From Colwellia piezophila ATCC BAA-637 (GTDB lineage Bacteria; Pseudomonadota; Gammaproteobacteria; Enterobacterales; Alteromonadaceae), in NCBI RefSeq assembly GCF_000378625.1, contig NZ_KB905172.1, forward strand, positions 62,001-126,000: a stretch of 64,000 bases of DNA, written 5' to 3'. Positions 47,433 to 56,856 of the stretch are shown here, in pieces. The position numbers and the translations under genes are program-made. The first letter of the stretch is position 1. Each line of letters starts with the position of its first letter. The notes beneath the pieces are model-generated. The model was not told the DNA's origin, did no database searches, and was given only the letters and a program-made list of their open reading frames with translations.

Positions 47433-49196
47433 ATGAAAAAGAATCTTGCTTTTACAATCGCCAATACCATCATCAATGGCTTTGAACGCCATATTGAGCT
47501 GTTTATTGATATTACTCAATCTGCACGAGAGCGCTTTCAACAATGTCAATGGCAAGAGGTTCATCAGTCAGCTAGGGCAAGGACCAACTTTTATGACGAG
47601 CGAGTGGAAGAAACCTTTAACGCGATTAAAAACGACTTTAACATTAGCGCTCTTGATGACACTTTATGGCAACACATTAAAACCGTTTATTCTGATTTAT
47701 TAACCCATCACAATCAGCCTGAGTTAGCCGAGACTTTCTACAACTCGGTGTTTTGCCATTTATTTGAGCGCAAGTACTATCATAATGATTATATTTTTGT
47801 CGAAAGTACCGCCCATCGACTTGATCAGAAAGCGATTCCTAAGATATACACTTCGTACCAGCCACAAACCCTGGGCTTAAAGAAAACCATCTGTAACATT
47901 ATGAATAATCATAGAACGGTGATCCCTTTTGAAGATCTCGATCGTGATGTCGATGTCCTTATCAATGCCTTTCGCCGCAAGGCTCATAAAACCCGGGTAA
48001 AATTAGAAGATTTGCAGTTTGATATCCTGAACTTTACTTTTTATCGTAATAAAGGTGCTTATTTAATTGGCCGGGTATTATCGCCCGCAGGCGAAACGCC
48101 TTTTATTGTTGCGGTACTTAACAACGAAAAAGGCGGCTTATATATAGATGCCTTACTGACCACGAGCGAAAGCATGGCAGTCGTATTTGGTTTTGCCCGC
48201 GCGTACTTTTTTGTTGATTGCCAACATCCCTATGCACTGATTAACTTTTTACAGGCATTGATGCCACATAAAACCAAAGCTGATTTATATTCTGCTATCG
48301 GTTTTCATAAACAGGGCAAGACTCAGTTTTATCGAGACTTCCTCAATCACCTTGATAGCAGCGACGACCAATTTGAATTGGCTGCCGGAATTAAAGGCAT
48401 GGTGATGTCGGTATTTACCCTGCCCTCATATCCTTATGTATTTAAAATCATCAAAGATAAATTTTCCCCCAGTAAAAATATGACTAAAAAGGATGTTAAA
48501 GGCAAATATCGTTTAGTAAAATTACACGATAGAGTGGGTCGCATGGCTGATACTATGGAGTATTCAGAAGTAGCCTTTCCCAAAGCGCGCTTTAATGACG
48601 AACTGTTAACCGAACTGCAAAAAGTCGCCTCGTCAATTATTCGCTATGAAGGAACAGGCGCAGACGAGCTGATTATCATTGAACACTTATATATTGAGCG
48701 CCGTATGATTCCGCTCAACATATACCTGTTAGATGCATTGAAAAATAAAGCCCAAGATAAAATAGACCAAGCGATGTTCGGTTATGGTGAAGCAATCAAA
48801 CAACTTATCTCTGCTGATATTTTCCCTGGTGATATGTTACTTAAAAACTTTGGAGTCACTCGACATGGTCGAGTTATATTTTATGATTATGATGAAATAA
48901 CCTATATGAACCAGGTTAACTTTCGAGTAAAACCTAAAGCGGTAACAGAAGAGCAATTATATGCTGCGGAGCCTTGGTATAGTGTCTTGCCTGGAGACAT
49001 GTTCCCAGAAGAACTTGCCACTTTTGCCTTAGCTAACCCTAGTTACTTAAAAGCGTTTAAAATACACCATCAAAATTTATTAACCGCGTCCTATTGGCAG
49101 CAATGCCAACAAGATGTTGCTAACGGCATTTATAAAGATGTTTTTCCTTATCCCATTAAATACCGATTTTGTCATCAACGATTATCGACTAAGTAA
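47433..49196 (+). CDS. aceK: Isocitrate dehydrogenase kinase/phosphatase
   Basis: A 587-residue bifunctional enzyme that switches isocitrate dehydrogenase off by phosphorylation and on by dephosphorylation, steering carbon into the glyoxylate bypass. The kinase nucleotide-binding region AAGIKGMVMSVFTLPSYPYVFKIIKDKF (about residues 310-340) and the DMLLKNFGVTRHGRVIFYDYDEI catalytic stretch are recognisable. E. coli AceK is 578 residues. I chose ATG 47433; GTG 47421 is a close alternative. No aceA or aceB lies nearby, so it is not in the usual operon. Confidence 0.95.
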   Translation: MKKNLAFTIANTIINGFERHIELFIDITQSARERFQQCQWQEVHQSARARTNFYDERVEETFNAIKNDFNISALDDTLWQHIKTVYSDLLTHHNQPELAETFYNSVFCHLFERKYYHNDYIFVESTAHRLDQKAIPKIYTSYQPQTLGLKKTICNIMNNHRTVIPFEDLDRDVDVLINAFRRKAHKTRVKLEDLQFDILNFTFYRNKGAYLIGRVLSPAGETPFIVAVLNNEKGGLYIDALLTTSESMAVVFGFARAYFFVDCQHPYALINFLQALMPHKTKADLYSAIGFHKQGKTQFYRDFLNHLDSSDDQFELAAGIKGMVMSVFTLPSYPYVFKIIKDKFSPSKNMTKKDVKGKYRLVKLHDRVGRMADTMEYSEVAFPKARFNDELLTELQKVASSIIRYEGTGADELIIIEHLYIERRMIPLNIYLLDALKNKAQDKIDQAMFGYGEAIKQLISADIFPGDMLLKNFGVTRHGRVIFYDYDEITYMNQVNFRVKPKAVTEEQLYAAEPWYSVLPGDMFPEELATFALANPSYLKAFKIHHQNLLTASYWQQCQQDVANGIYKDVFPYPIKYRFCHQRLSTK

Positions 49197-49252
49197 CAAA
49201 ACCAAGTCCCTATGATGAGTAAGGTTTACTGAACTAATCAATGACAATCAAT

Positions 49253-49277
49253 AAACTGGCTGTTTTATTGCCAGTTT
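49253..49277 (+). terminator. Weak terminator after aceK
   Basis: AAACTGGC (49253-49260) pairs with GCCAGTTT (49270-49277). Only a short T-rich tail follows. Confidence 0.4.
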
Positions 49278-49370
49278 GTTGATAAATCGTTCGAACAGAC
49301 GTTGTTGAGTTAAAAAACGTTATTAGTGCTTTACCTTTGAACGTGCATCAGTATAATTCGAATCTGTTGC

Positions 49371-49447
49371 AGGGGTGTAGTTCCAATTGGTAGAACAGCG
49401 GTCTCCAAAACCGATGGTTGGGAGTTCGAGTCTCTCCACCCCTGCCA
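49371..49447 (+). tRNA. tRNA-Trp (CCA anticodon)
   Basis: The cloverleaf is clear: acceptor AGGGGTG with CACCCCT, the anticodon loop CTCCAAA (anticodon CCA, tryptophan), a T-loop GTTCGAGTC and an encoded 3' CCA (49445-49447). It is a single tRNA gene, not part of an array. Confidence 0.96.
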
Positions 49448-49492
49448 TTTTATTTTCTAGAATATATTGATATTTCTTTATCAATAACCAAA

Positions 49493-49546
49493 AAAACAAT
49501 CTAAAACAATCTAAAACAATCTAAAACAATCTAAAACAATCTAAAA
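49493..49546 (+). repeat. Tandem 10-bp repeat after tRNA-Trp
   Basis: The unit CTAAAACAAT is repeated four times in a row, with a partial copy at each end. Period ten equals about one turn of DNA. It ends about 100 bases before holD. Confidence 0.9.
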
Positions 49547-49652
49547 AACTTGCACTAATATAATCCCTAGCATGAGTTTATCTGCTGTTCGTTAACAACT
49601 AATTCTGTCATTATACTCAGCCTTAAGTCTAAGTCCTAAAGAGCCATCGCTG

Positions 49653-50033
49653 ATGAGCATAAATCAACATCAATTTGAGCAACTAACTGAAATGGGCATT
49701 AGCCTGTGGCAGCAGCGAACTAGTGACAGTCAGAGTAATACTTCGCCAATTGAGCCTGACAATAGCCTCAATATTGATTTGACAGTGTTAGCTAAACAAC
49801 AGCTATTTAATGATATTTTATTAGCTATAGGGTTAAGTATCGGTGAAATTAATCACCAAGATGACCACTTAAACTTAGGGTTATTTAATTGGTATTTCAC
49901 CAAGACTTCGTCACAAGACCAAATACAATGGCTTGAACAACAGCTAATCACCCCAGCTATCAGCAAAATTTCACAATCTCCTGCCCTTAAAAAGCAATTA
50001 TGGCAATTACTGAGTAAGCACAATGAGCAATAA
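49653..50033 (+). CDS. holD: DNA polymerase III psi subunit
   Basis: A 126-residue protein. The N-terminal LTEMGISLWQQR resembles the E. coli psi start (LQQLGITQWSLR). The C-terminal SPALKKQLWQLL recalls its ending NPTARAALWQQI. Psi ties the clamp loader to SSB through chi. The gene overlaps rimI by 11 bases, the holD-rimI order known from E. coli. Similarity is low in this family, so the place in the operon counts as part of the evidence. Confidence 0.82.
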   Translation: MSINQHQFEQLTEMGISLWQQRTSDSQSNTSPIEPDNSLNIDLTVLAKQQLFNDILLAIGLSIGEINHQDDHLNLGLFNWYFTKTSSQDQIQWLEQQLITPAISKISQSPALKKQLWQLLSKHNEQ

Positions 50034-50514
50034 TTCAAAACCTAACAACAATCAATTTACTGAAATTAAGGCAAACGATGTAGCTAGGTTAATGCCGATA
50101 GAGCTTGCTTGTCATTCTCATCCTTGGAGTGAAAAAACCTTTTTAAGTTGTATTGGTGGTCGTTACTTTGGCGAGCACTTAGTCGGTGAGAAGCTTGAAG
50201 AGAAAGTTGACGAGCTAAGCATTGGTTTCTACATTGGCGAATATGTTGCTGGTGAAGCTACATTGATGGATGTTTGTGTAGTGCCATCAGAGCAAGGTAA
50301 AGGTTACGGAAAAGTTTTACTTAAACAATTTTTAGCGCAAGCGAAAAAGCTTGGCGCGACAAAAATATTCTTAGAAGTACGTGCAAAAAACATCGCGGCA
50401 CAGATGCTTTATATGAATGCCGGTTTTATTGAAATTAACCGCCGCACTGGTTACTACCCAAGTAGCTCAGGTTTTGGTTATGAAGATGCCATAGTGATGT
50501 CACTAAAATGCTAA
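50023..50514 (+). CDS. rimI: Ribosomal protein S18 N-acetyltransferase
   Basis: A GNAT-fold acetyltransferase of 163 residues. The acetyl-CoA loop EQGKGYGK is preceded by LMDVCVVPSEQ. The late FLEVRAKNIAAQMLYMNAGFIEINRRTGYYP is the RimI signature, and the final YEDAIVMSL is typical. It acetylates the N-terminus of ribosomal protein S18. Coupled to holD by an 11-base overlap. Confidence 0.93.
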   Translation: MSNNSKPNNNQFTEIKANDVARLMPIELACHSHPWSEKTFLSCIGGRYFGEHLVGEKLEEKVDELSIGFYIGEYVAGEATLMDVCVVPSEQGKGYGKVLLKQFLAQAKKLGATKIFLEVRAKNIAAQMLYMNAGFIEINRRTGYYPSSSGFGYEDAIVMSLKC

Positions 50515-50668
50515 TAAGCAGCTATTAGATAAAAAAGTAACAAACTCACCGACACATTAACAAATAACAACATTTGACTACGTGAACCATCTAGTTAATC
50601 CCCCTGCTTTAGTTATTATATTAAACAATATCCTTACCCCGTTCCTAACAGTCATTAGGGAGAGCTAT

Positions 50669-50929
50669 ATGTTTAACAAAATAACCCCCACAACAGACAG
50701 CCAATTGTCTAATGAAGATGTCGCCAACCTAATCGTTAATGATGCGCTGAATAAAATCAGCCGACTTACCGGCTTGAGCGAGCAACAAGCTTTTCTTTTG
50801 TTATCAAACCAAATAAAAATGCACAATAGTGATGATATCCATGAACAAGTGACTAGGTTCAAAAGCCCTTTATTAGAGCAGAGCGAATATCAATTCATTT
50901 CAAATTTATTTAATAGCCAACTTACTTAA
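50669..50929 (+). CDS. Small protein of unknown function
   Basis: An 86-residue soluble protein (MFNKITPTTDSQLSNEDVANLIVNDALNK and then ISRLTGLSEQQAFLLLSNQIKM). It has a predicted helical character and no signal or membrane segment. I chose ATG 50669 because GGGAGAG stands about 5 bases upstream; a longer frame to 50582 has no such signal. Its stop codon TAA lies within the left terminal repeat of MITE-like element A. I recognise no family. Confidence 0.6.
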   Translation: MFNKITPTTDSQLSNEDVANLIVNDALNKISRLTGLSEQQAFLLLSNQIKMHNSDDIHEQVTRFKSPLLEQSEYQFISNLFNSQLT

Positions 50930-51164
50930 CCTGAACACTGGATAATGAGTACTTGATATTTAAGTAAAAACAACAAATTACGGTTGTTAAGAATAAAATT
51001 TACAAGACTAAGTAGCGATATACTCTATCAATGTTTCAATTTATTCGATTATCAAGGCAAAACGTTTATGAATAACGAGTTATTTATCGACATTTTAACG
51101 CTGAGAATCGGATAAATGGGAATATTGAGCAAGTGCTGCTTATCCAGCAGTTCAGGTTACTTAA
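50926..51164. repeat. MITE-like element family A, copy 1
   Basis: A non-coding element of about 239 bp with terminal inverted repeats: TTAACCTGAAC-ACTGGATAA on the left and TTATCCAG-CAGTTCAGGTT on the right. The inner 190 bp match the second copy at 56246-56805 in reverse orientation. The remainder of 51165-51494 has no supported gene, only AT-rich sequence and a TACAAT -10-like box at 51388. Confidence 0.82.
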
Positions 51165-51494
51165 CAACCTGTTCAACATGAAATGTAAACAGCACTAATA
51201 CTACGCTTTAATAACGCCATTTTTTCAAACCAATCTCCTTTTGTTTTTTTCTTATACAATAAGCTAAATTTTTATCTGTACATGCTTAGCTTTTATTTTT
51301 CCTTTACTCCTTTGCAGTTGCTCACTTTAATAAAAAAAGTTACGCCTAAAGAAGCTGCTTTTTTACAGGTTTACCCTTTTTTAGTGGTACAATGCGCGCA
51401 ATTTTTTAATGTTTATGAAAAGCCCAGTACTAAAGATGGTACTAAGCCAAGTGCTAAAGGCGCTTCTCTACTATTTACTTAACAGGTAATTTGC

Positions 51495-53075
51495 ATGTCT
51501 GCACAGCAACAGCAAGTCGACTTACGTCGCACCTTTGCTATCATTTCTCATCCCGATGCGGGTAAAACCACCATCACCGAAAAAGTGCTTTTATTTGGCC
51601 AAGCCTTACAAAGAGCCGGCACGGTAAAAGGTAAAAAATCAGGTCAACACGCAAAATCTGACTGGATGGAAATGGAAAAAGAGCGTGGTATCTCAATTAC
51701 TACCTCAGTGATGCAATTTCCTTACAAAGGCTGCTTGATAAACTTACTTGATACTCCAGGTCATGAAGATTTCTCGGAAGATACCTATCGTACACTGACC
51801 GCTGTTGATTCTTGTTTGATGGTTATCGATGTTGCTAAAGGTGTTGAAGCACGTACCGTTAAATTAATGGAAGTTACTCGTCTGCGCGATACGCCAATTA
51901 TTACTTTTATGAACAAGATGGACCGCGATGTGCGCGACCCTATTGAAGTGATGGATGAAGTTGAAGACGTTTTAAAAATAAAATGTGCCCCTATTACTTG
52001 GCCAATAGGTATGGGCAAAGAATTCAAAGGTGTATATAACTTATTGACCGATGAAATATTTTTATATCAATCTGGCCTAGGCCACATGATTCAAGAAAAG
52101 CGCATCATTAAAGGTCTAGATAATCCAGCCCTTGATGAAGCCATTGGCCCGTTTGCTGAAGATTTCCGAGAAGAAATGGAATTAGTGCTCGGTGCCTCCC
52201 ATGAGTTTAATTTAGAAGAGTTTCTAAAGGGTGAGTTAACGCCCGTATATTTCGGTACCGCTTTAGGTAACTTTGGTGTTGACCACATGCTTGACGGTTT
52301 AACCAAATGGGCACCTAAGCCCTTACCGCGCAAAACAGATTTACGCACAGTAACCCCAGAAGAAGAAAAATTTACTGGTTTCATTTTTAAAATACAAGCC
52401 AATATGGATCCTAAACATAGAGACCGTATTGCTTTCATGCGTATCTGCTCAGGCAAATATGAAAAAGGCATGAAAATGAAACAAGTGCGCATTAATAAAG
52501 ATGTCAAAATTGCCGATGCGGTTACTTTTATGGCAGGTGACAGATCAAACGTTGAGGAAGCATATGCCGGCGATATTATCGGTTTACACAACCATGGCAG
52601 CATTCAAATTGGTGATACGTTTACCTCAGGTGAAATGATGAAGTTTGGTGGTATTCCTAACTTTGCCCCGGAAATGTTCCGCCGCATTCGTCTACGCGAT
52701 CCACTTAAAGCCAAACAGCTACAAAAAGGCTTGATACAGTTATCAGAAGAAGGTGCTGTGCAAGTATTTAGACCCTTTATTAACAATGACATGATTGTTG
52801 GCGCGGTTGGTGTACTGCAATTTGAAGTGGTTGTGCACCGATTAAAAACCGAATACAAGGTTGATGCAATATACGAAGCCATTAGTGTTGCAACGGCGCG
52901 TTGGTGTACTTGTGATGATGAACGCACTTTAGAGCAATTTAAAAAGAAAGCCGGTGATAACTTGGCCTATGATGGTGGTAATAACTTAACGTATATCGCG
53001 CCAACTATGGTTAACTTATCGCTAGCGCAAGAGCGTAATCCAGACATCAAGTTCCATTCGACCCGTGAACACTAA
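51495..53075 (+). CDS. prfC: Peptide chain release factor 3
   Basis: A 526-residue GTPase that frees RF1 and RF2 from the ribosome after termination. It has [19 protein letters not shown] (G1), the [17 protein letters not shown]3 and NKMDRD G4 motifs, and the RF3-specific C-terminal region ([26 protein letters not shown]). ATG 51495 begins [21 protein letters not shown], the family start. There is a 330-bp gap with repeat copy 5 before argS. Confidence 0.97.
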   Translation: MSAQQQQVDLRRTFAIISHPDAGKTTITEKVLLFGQALQRAGTVKGKKSGQHAKSDWMEMEKERGISITTSVMQFPYKGCLINLLDTPGHEDFSEDTYRTLTAVDSCLMVIDVAKGVEARTVKLMEVTRLRDTPIITFMNKMDRDVRDPIEVMDEVEDVLKIKCAPITWPIGMGKEFKGVYNLLTDEIFLYQSGLGHMIQEKRIIKGLDNPALDEAIGPFAEDFREEMELVLGASHEFNLEEFLKGELTPVYFGTALGNFGVDHMLDGLTKWAPKPLPRKTDLRTVTPEEEKFTGFIFKIQANMDPKHRDRIAFMRICSGKYEKGMKMKQVRINKDVKIADAVTFMAGDRSNVEEAYAGDIIGLHNHGSIQIGDTFTSGEMMKFGGIPNFAPEMFRRIRLRDPLKAKQLQKGLIQLSEEGAVQVFRPFINNDMIVGAVGVLQFEVVVHRLKTEYKVDAIYEAISVATARWCTCDDERTLEQFKKKAGDNLAYDGGNNLTYIAPTMVNLSLAQERNPDIKFHSTREH

Positions 53076-53290
53076 TTGGCTTCTTAGTTTGTCATTTTAC
53101 GGCGTTGCTTAATCATTTTTATGCAGTCACTTAGTGTACTAAGCTCCTTTATAAAAATGATCAAGCGCCTTGTAAAAGTAAGCAAACTACTTTGCCAAAT
53201 ATAAAAGATTAAACAGAATTTAGACAGTTTTGGTGATCGTTAAAGTGAAACATCAAACATCAAGAAATTAAGTTACTAGCTGTGAGTTAC

Positions 53291-53400
53291 TCTATTCTCG
53301 CAGTTAGTTGGTTCAAGGAAAAAGAAAACGCGCGGAGTTGACGTTAGTCAATGAGCACGATTGATGAATATCTTGAGCCAAATAACAAAGAGAATGAGAT
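53291..53400 (+). repeat. Conserved-core hairpin element, copy 5
   Basis: Core at 53331-53360 (CGCGGAG-TTGAC-GTTA-GTCAA-TGAGCACGA). Outer arms GTTAGTTGGTTCAAG (53303-53317) and CTTGAGCCAAATAAC (53372-53386) pair at 13 of 15 positions, extended by TCTATTCTCG against AGAGAATGAGA. It ends 6 bases before argS. The rest of 53076-53290 shows no gene. Confidence 0.88.
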
Positions 53401-53406
53401 AACGTA

Positions 53407-55185
53407 ATGAATATAAAAGATATTTTGAGTGAAAAAATTAGTGCTGCAATGGTTGCTGCGGGATTGCCTGAAGGTACTAACCCGGCAATTAGTATATCAA
53501 ATCGTCCAAACTTTGGTGACTATCAAGCCAATGGTGTTATGGGCGCAGCGAAAAAACTTAAGACTAATCCGCGCGAGTTAGCGACTAAAGTTGTTGCCGA
53601 GCTAAACCTAGACGGTATTGCTAGCAAAATAGAATTAGCGGGTCCTGGTTTTATTAATATTCACTTAGATGAAAAATGGTTAGCTGCACAACTAAATACG
53701 GTTGCTCAAGATGCTCACATTGGCGTTAGCCAACGTGGTGTTAACCAAGGTGATGATGTACAAACGGTTGTCGTTGATTATTCAGCACCTAACCTTGCTA
53801 AAGAAATGCATGTGGGCCACTTACGTTCAACCATTATTGGTGATGCAGTAGTACGCGCGCTAGAGTTTCGTGGTGACAAGGTTATTCGTCAAAATCACAT
53901 GGGTGATTGGGGCACACAATTTGGTATGTTAATCGCGCACTTAAGCGATAAACTTGCCAGTAGTGAAGTTGCTGAAACAGCGCTTAGCGATTTAGAAAAC
54001 TTTTACCGTGAAGCGAAAGTACGCTTTGATAACGAAGAAGGTTTTGCCGATAGAGCCCGTGCTGATGTCGTTAAATTGCAAAGCGGTGATGCCAATTGTG
54101 CCAAATTATGGCAACAATTTATTGATATCTCTATTGCCCACAGTGAAGAAATTTACGCTAAATTAAATGTTTCATTACAACGCACAGATATTATGGGCGA
54201 AAGTGCTTATAACGATGATTTATCAACGGTAGTTGATGAGCTCATGGCAAGTGAAATTGCCGAAGAGAGTCAAGGCGCTAAAGTTGTTTTTATTAATGAA
54301 ATGGCTAACAAAGATGGGGAAGCACCGGTATTCATCGTACAAAAATCAGGTGGCGGTTTCTTATATGCCACCACTGATTTATCTGCGTGTCGCTACCGTA
54401 GTGGCAAGCTAGCGGCTGATCGCATCATTATATTTACTGATGCTCGCCAAGCATTACACTTTAAACAAGTTGAGATTGTTGCCCGTAAAGCTGGCTTCTT
54501 ACCTGACAATGTTGGTTACCAACATTGTCCCTTTGGTATGATGATGGGAGATGATGGCAAGCCATTTAAAACCCGTACTGGCGGTACTATCAAGTTAGCA
54601 GAATTACTTGATGAAGCTATCGTTCGTGCATCTGCATTAATCAAAGAGAAAAACCCAGAGATTAGTGATGCTGATTTAGCTGAGATTTCAAATAAAGTCG
54701 GTATTGGCGCGGTTAAGTTTGCTGATTTATCTAAAAATCGTACTAGTGATTATATTTTCAACTGGAAAACCATGTTGAGCTTTGAAGGCGCTACCGCACC
54801 TTATTTACAATATGCTTATTCACGTATTCAAAGTATATTCTCTAAAGCAGAGAGCCCTAAAGCAGAGAACTCTAAGGCCGATAGCCTTAATAATACTGCC
54901 ACTATTAACATCATTGAACCACAAGAAAAAGCCTTAGCATTAAAGTTATTACAACTTGAAGATGTCATTGATGTGGTCATTAGTGAATGTACACCTAACT
55001 TGTTATGTAATTACCTTTACGAATTAGCCAGCCTTTACATGAGTTTTTATGAAGCCTGCCCTATTCTTAAAGAAGGCATTAGTGAGGAAGTTAAAGCGTC
55101 ACGTTTGGCCTTATGCCAAGTGATTGCCAACACCTTAAAACAAGGCTTGGATATTTTAGGCATCGAAGTAATGGATCGCATGTAA
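53407..55185 (+). CDS. argS: Arginyl-tRNA synthetase
   Basis: A 592-residue class I synthetase. The HIGH-type motif is HVGHLRSTIIGD (about residues 138-149). The N-terminal Add1 domain (ISNRPNFGDYQANGVM) and the C-terminal anticodon-binding helical bundle (EVKASRLALCQVIANTLKQGLDILGIEVMDRM) are present. An unusual stretch after IQSIF (residues 480-497) repeats a short unit: SKAESP, KAENSK, ADSLN. Two repeat elements of opposite orientation bracket the gene. Confidence 0.97.
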   Translation: MNIKDILSEKISAAMVAAGLPEGTNPAISISNRPNFGDYQANGVMGAAKKLKTNPRELATKVVAELNLDGIASKIELAGPGFINIHLDEKWLAAQLNTVAQDAHIGVSQRGVNQGDDVQTVVVDYSAPNLAKEMHVGHLRSTIIGDAVVRALEFRGDKVIRQNHMGDWGTQFGMLIAHLSDKLASSEVAETALSDLENFYREAKVRFDNEEGFADRARADVVKLQSGDANCAKLWQQFIDISIAHSEEIYAKLNVSLQRTDIMGESAYNDDLSTVVDELMASEIAEESQGAKVVFINEMANKDGEAPVFIVQKSGGGFLYATTDLSACRYRSGKLAADRIIIFTDARQALHFKQVEIVARKAGFLPDNVGYQHCPFGMMMGDDGKPFKTRTGGTIKLAELLDEAIVRASALIKEKNPEISDADLAEISNKVGIGAVKFADLSKNRTSDYIFNWKTMLSFEGATAPYLQYAYSRIQSIFSKAESPKAENSKADSLNNTATINIIEPQEKALALKLLQLEDVIDVVISECTPNLLCNYLYELASLYMSFYEACPILKEGISEEVKASRLALCQVIANTLKQGLDILGIEVMDRM

Positions 55186-55192
55186 TTTATGC

Positions 55193-55274
55193 TTAGTTAG
55201 CGCAATTGATGCGTCAAAAGTACTCACTGACTAACGTCAGCTCCGTGCTTTTTTCTTTCTCTTAGACTAACTAA
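55193..55274 (-). repeat. Conserved-core hairpin element, copy 6
   Basis: Core at 55219-55248, reverse orientation (AGTACTCA-CTGAC-TAAC-GTCAG-CTCCGTGC). Outer arms TTAGTTAG (55193-55200) and CTAACTAA (55267-55274) pair perfectly. It lies between argS and the TatD-family gene. Confidence 0.88.
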
Positions 55275-55341
55275 TTTAAAATTAATACGCTTAAATAGCT
55301 TGAGGATAATAGCTCAAGCTACCGACCCCGATGAGGCAATG

Positions 55342-56241
55342 ATGCAGTTTACCGATAGTCACTGTCACCTTGATGATAAAGCTTTTCAAGCACAACTCCC
55401 CTACTTATTAAAACAATGCGCTGAACTTGCTATTAATCGTATTATCGTGCCTGCTATTGCGCCGAATAACTTTGATAACGTCTTAAACCTGGCGAAACAA
55501 CATCACAAAAATCCGATTGAAATTTTTCCCTGTTTAGGTATTCATCCGTGGTTTTTACAAACATTAAACGATAGTCACCTTGAGCTTTTAAGTAAGAAAG
55601 TAACACAGTCGAAAGAAGACATTATTGCCATTGGTGAAATTGGCATTGATGGCGCTATTATTAAGCGTAGTGATGATCCCCCAGCAGAATTAGCAAAGCA
55701 GCAACACTTCTTTGACTTTCAGCTCAACCTTGCAAAGCAGCATGACCTGCCGGTAATAATCCATCACCGGCAATCACACGATAAGATAATGCCTTTTTTA
55801 CAGCGCTATCAGCTAAACAAAGCAGGTATCATTCACGGCTTTACTGGTAGCTATCAACAAGCGAAAGCTTATGTCGATTTAGGCTATAAATTAGGGGTCG
55901 GTAGTACCATTACCTACTCACGCGCTAAGAAAACCATCAATACCATTAAACGACTGCCGTTAAGCAGTTTAGTCTTAGAAACTGATGCGCCGTCTATGCC
56001 GTTAAGTAATGAGGTGACCGGTATAACAGTACCGGCTTTCCCTGAGAAGGAACACACTGAGATGGAAAATACTACGGTGGTAAGTACTGAGCTTGCCAAA
56101 CAAGAAAATATAGCCCCTCCGGCTAATTCACCCGTCAATATAATCACAATATTTGAGCTGCTAACAACAATACGCACAGAGAGTGCTGAAGAACTTGCTA
56201 GTCAACTTGAGCGTAATATAGAGCAGGTATTCTTTTCTTAA
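55342..56241 (+). CDS. TatD-family metal-dependent hydrolase, YjjV-like
   Basis: A 299-residue TatD/YjjV-type DNase. The metal-binding HxH is in TDSHCHLDD, followed by PCLGIHPWFL, AIGEIGIDG, LPVIIHHRQSHD, IIHGFTGSYQQA and LETDAPSMPL. Against E. coli YjjV it has an extra 30-40 residues just after MPL (residues 225-265; Glu/Pro-rich). ATG 55342 has GAGG 5 bases upstream; ATG 55339 differs by one residue. It overlaps nothing, with repeat A directly after its stop. Confidence 0.88.
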   Translation: MQFTDSHCHLDDKAFQAQLPYLLKQCAELAINRIIVPAIAPNNFDNVLNLAKQHHKNPIEIFPCLGIHPWFLQTLNDSHLELLSKKVTQSKEDIIAIGEIGIDGAIIKRSDDPPAELAKQQHFFDFQLNLAKQHDLPVIIHHRQSHDKIMPFLQRYQLNKAGIIHGFTGSYQQAKAYVDLGYKLGVGSTITYSRAKKTINTIKRLPLSSLVLETDAPSMPLSNEVTGITVPAFPEKEHTEMENTTVVSTELAKQENIAPPANSPVNIITIFELLTTIRTESAEELASQLERNIEQVFFS

Positions 56242-56245
56242 CTAG

Positions 56246-56805
56246 TTAACCTGAACTATGGATAAGCAACACTTACTCAACATTCCCCTTTATCCTATTC
56301 TCAGCGTTAAAACGTCGATAAATAACCCGTTATTCATAAACGTTTTGCCTTGATAATAGAATAAATTGAAACATTGATAGAGTATATAGCTACTTAATCT
56401 TGTGAATTTTGTTCTTAATAATCTAATACCAATTTGATTAAGTTCTTTCCCACTCAGCGAGAATTAAAAGGCTTAGAGGCAAGGCATTGATTGATGAGAA
56501 TGGTTATTCAGGAGAATATGCTCCTGCATTCTCTATTAAGCTGCATCCATGCTGCGTCCTTGTCAAAATTAATAACGCCGCATTTAAGCCTTTACCTTTT
56601 ATTAGGTACTCGCCCTTGGGAGCTCATTGATAAACTGATAACGTCACAAAATTAATGAAATATAGAATAACTATGTTTAACAAATTTTGTTTGTTCTAAG
56701 CTCACCAATGTAGCTCTGAGTAGGGAAGAAATTTAATCAAAATGGTATAAGTTTTTGTTTTTATTTAAACATCAAGTATTCATTATCCAGAATTCAGGTT
56801 AGTTA
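56246..56805 (-). repeat. MITE-like element family A, copy 2, interrupted
   Basis: The ends are TTAACCTGAACTATGGATAA (near 56247) and ATTATCCAGAATTCAGGTTA (near 56782). The left 180 bases match copy 1 in reverse complement (CGATAAATAACCCGTTATTC and onward). The element is split by family B copy 2 at 56426-56748. It lies between the TatD-family gene and ytjB, both ending toward it. Confidence 0.8.
56426..56748. repeat. MITE-like element family B, copy 2, nested
   Basis: Left end ATACCAATTTGATTAAG and right end TTAATCAAAATGGTAT are the inverted termini. The interior shares long identity with copy 1 at 2709-2974, with an extra 50-base module at 56509-56558. It interrupts family A copy 2. Confidence 0.82.
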
Positions 56806-56856
56806 ACTTATTGGCACTTAACTACGCATAAACTACAGATATACTGGCTATAAGAA

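Noticed and set aside
49493..49546. CRISPR array
   Set aside because: The units are 10 bases with no spacers, and no cas gene is near.
51282..51482. Open frame of 66 codons before prfC
   Set aside because: No ribosome binding site, and it covers the likely prfC promoter region.
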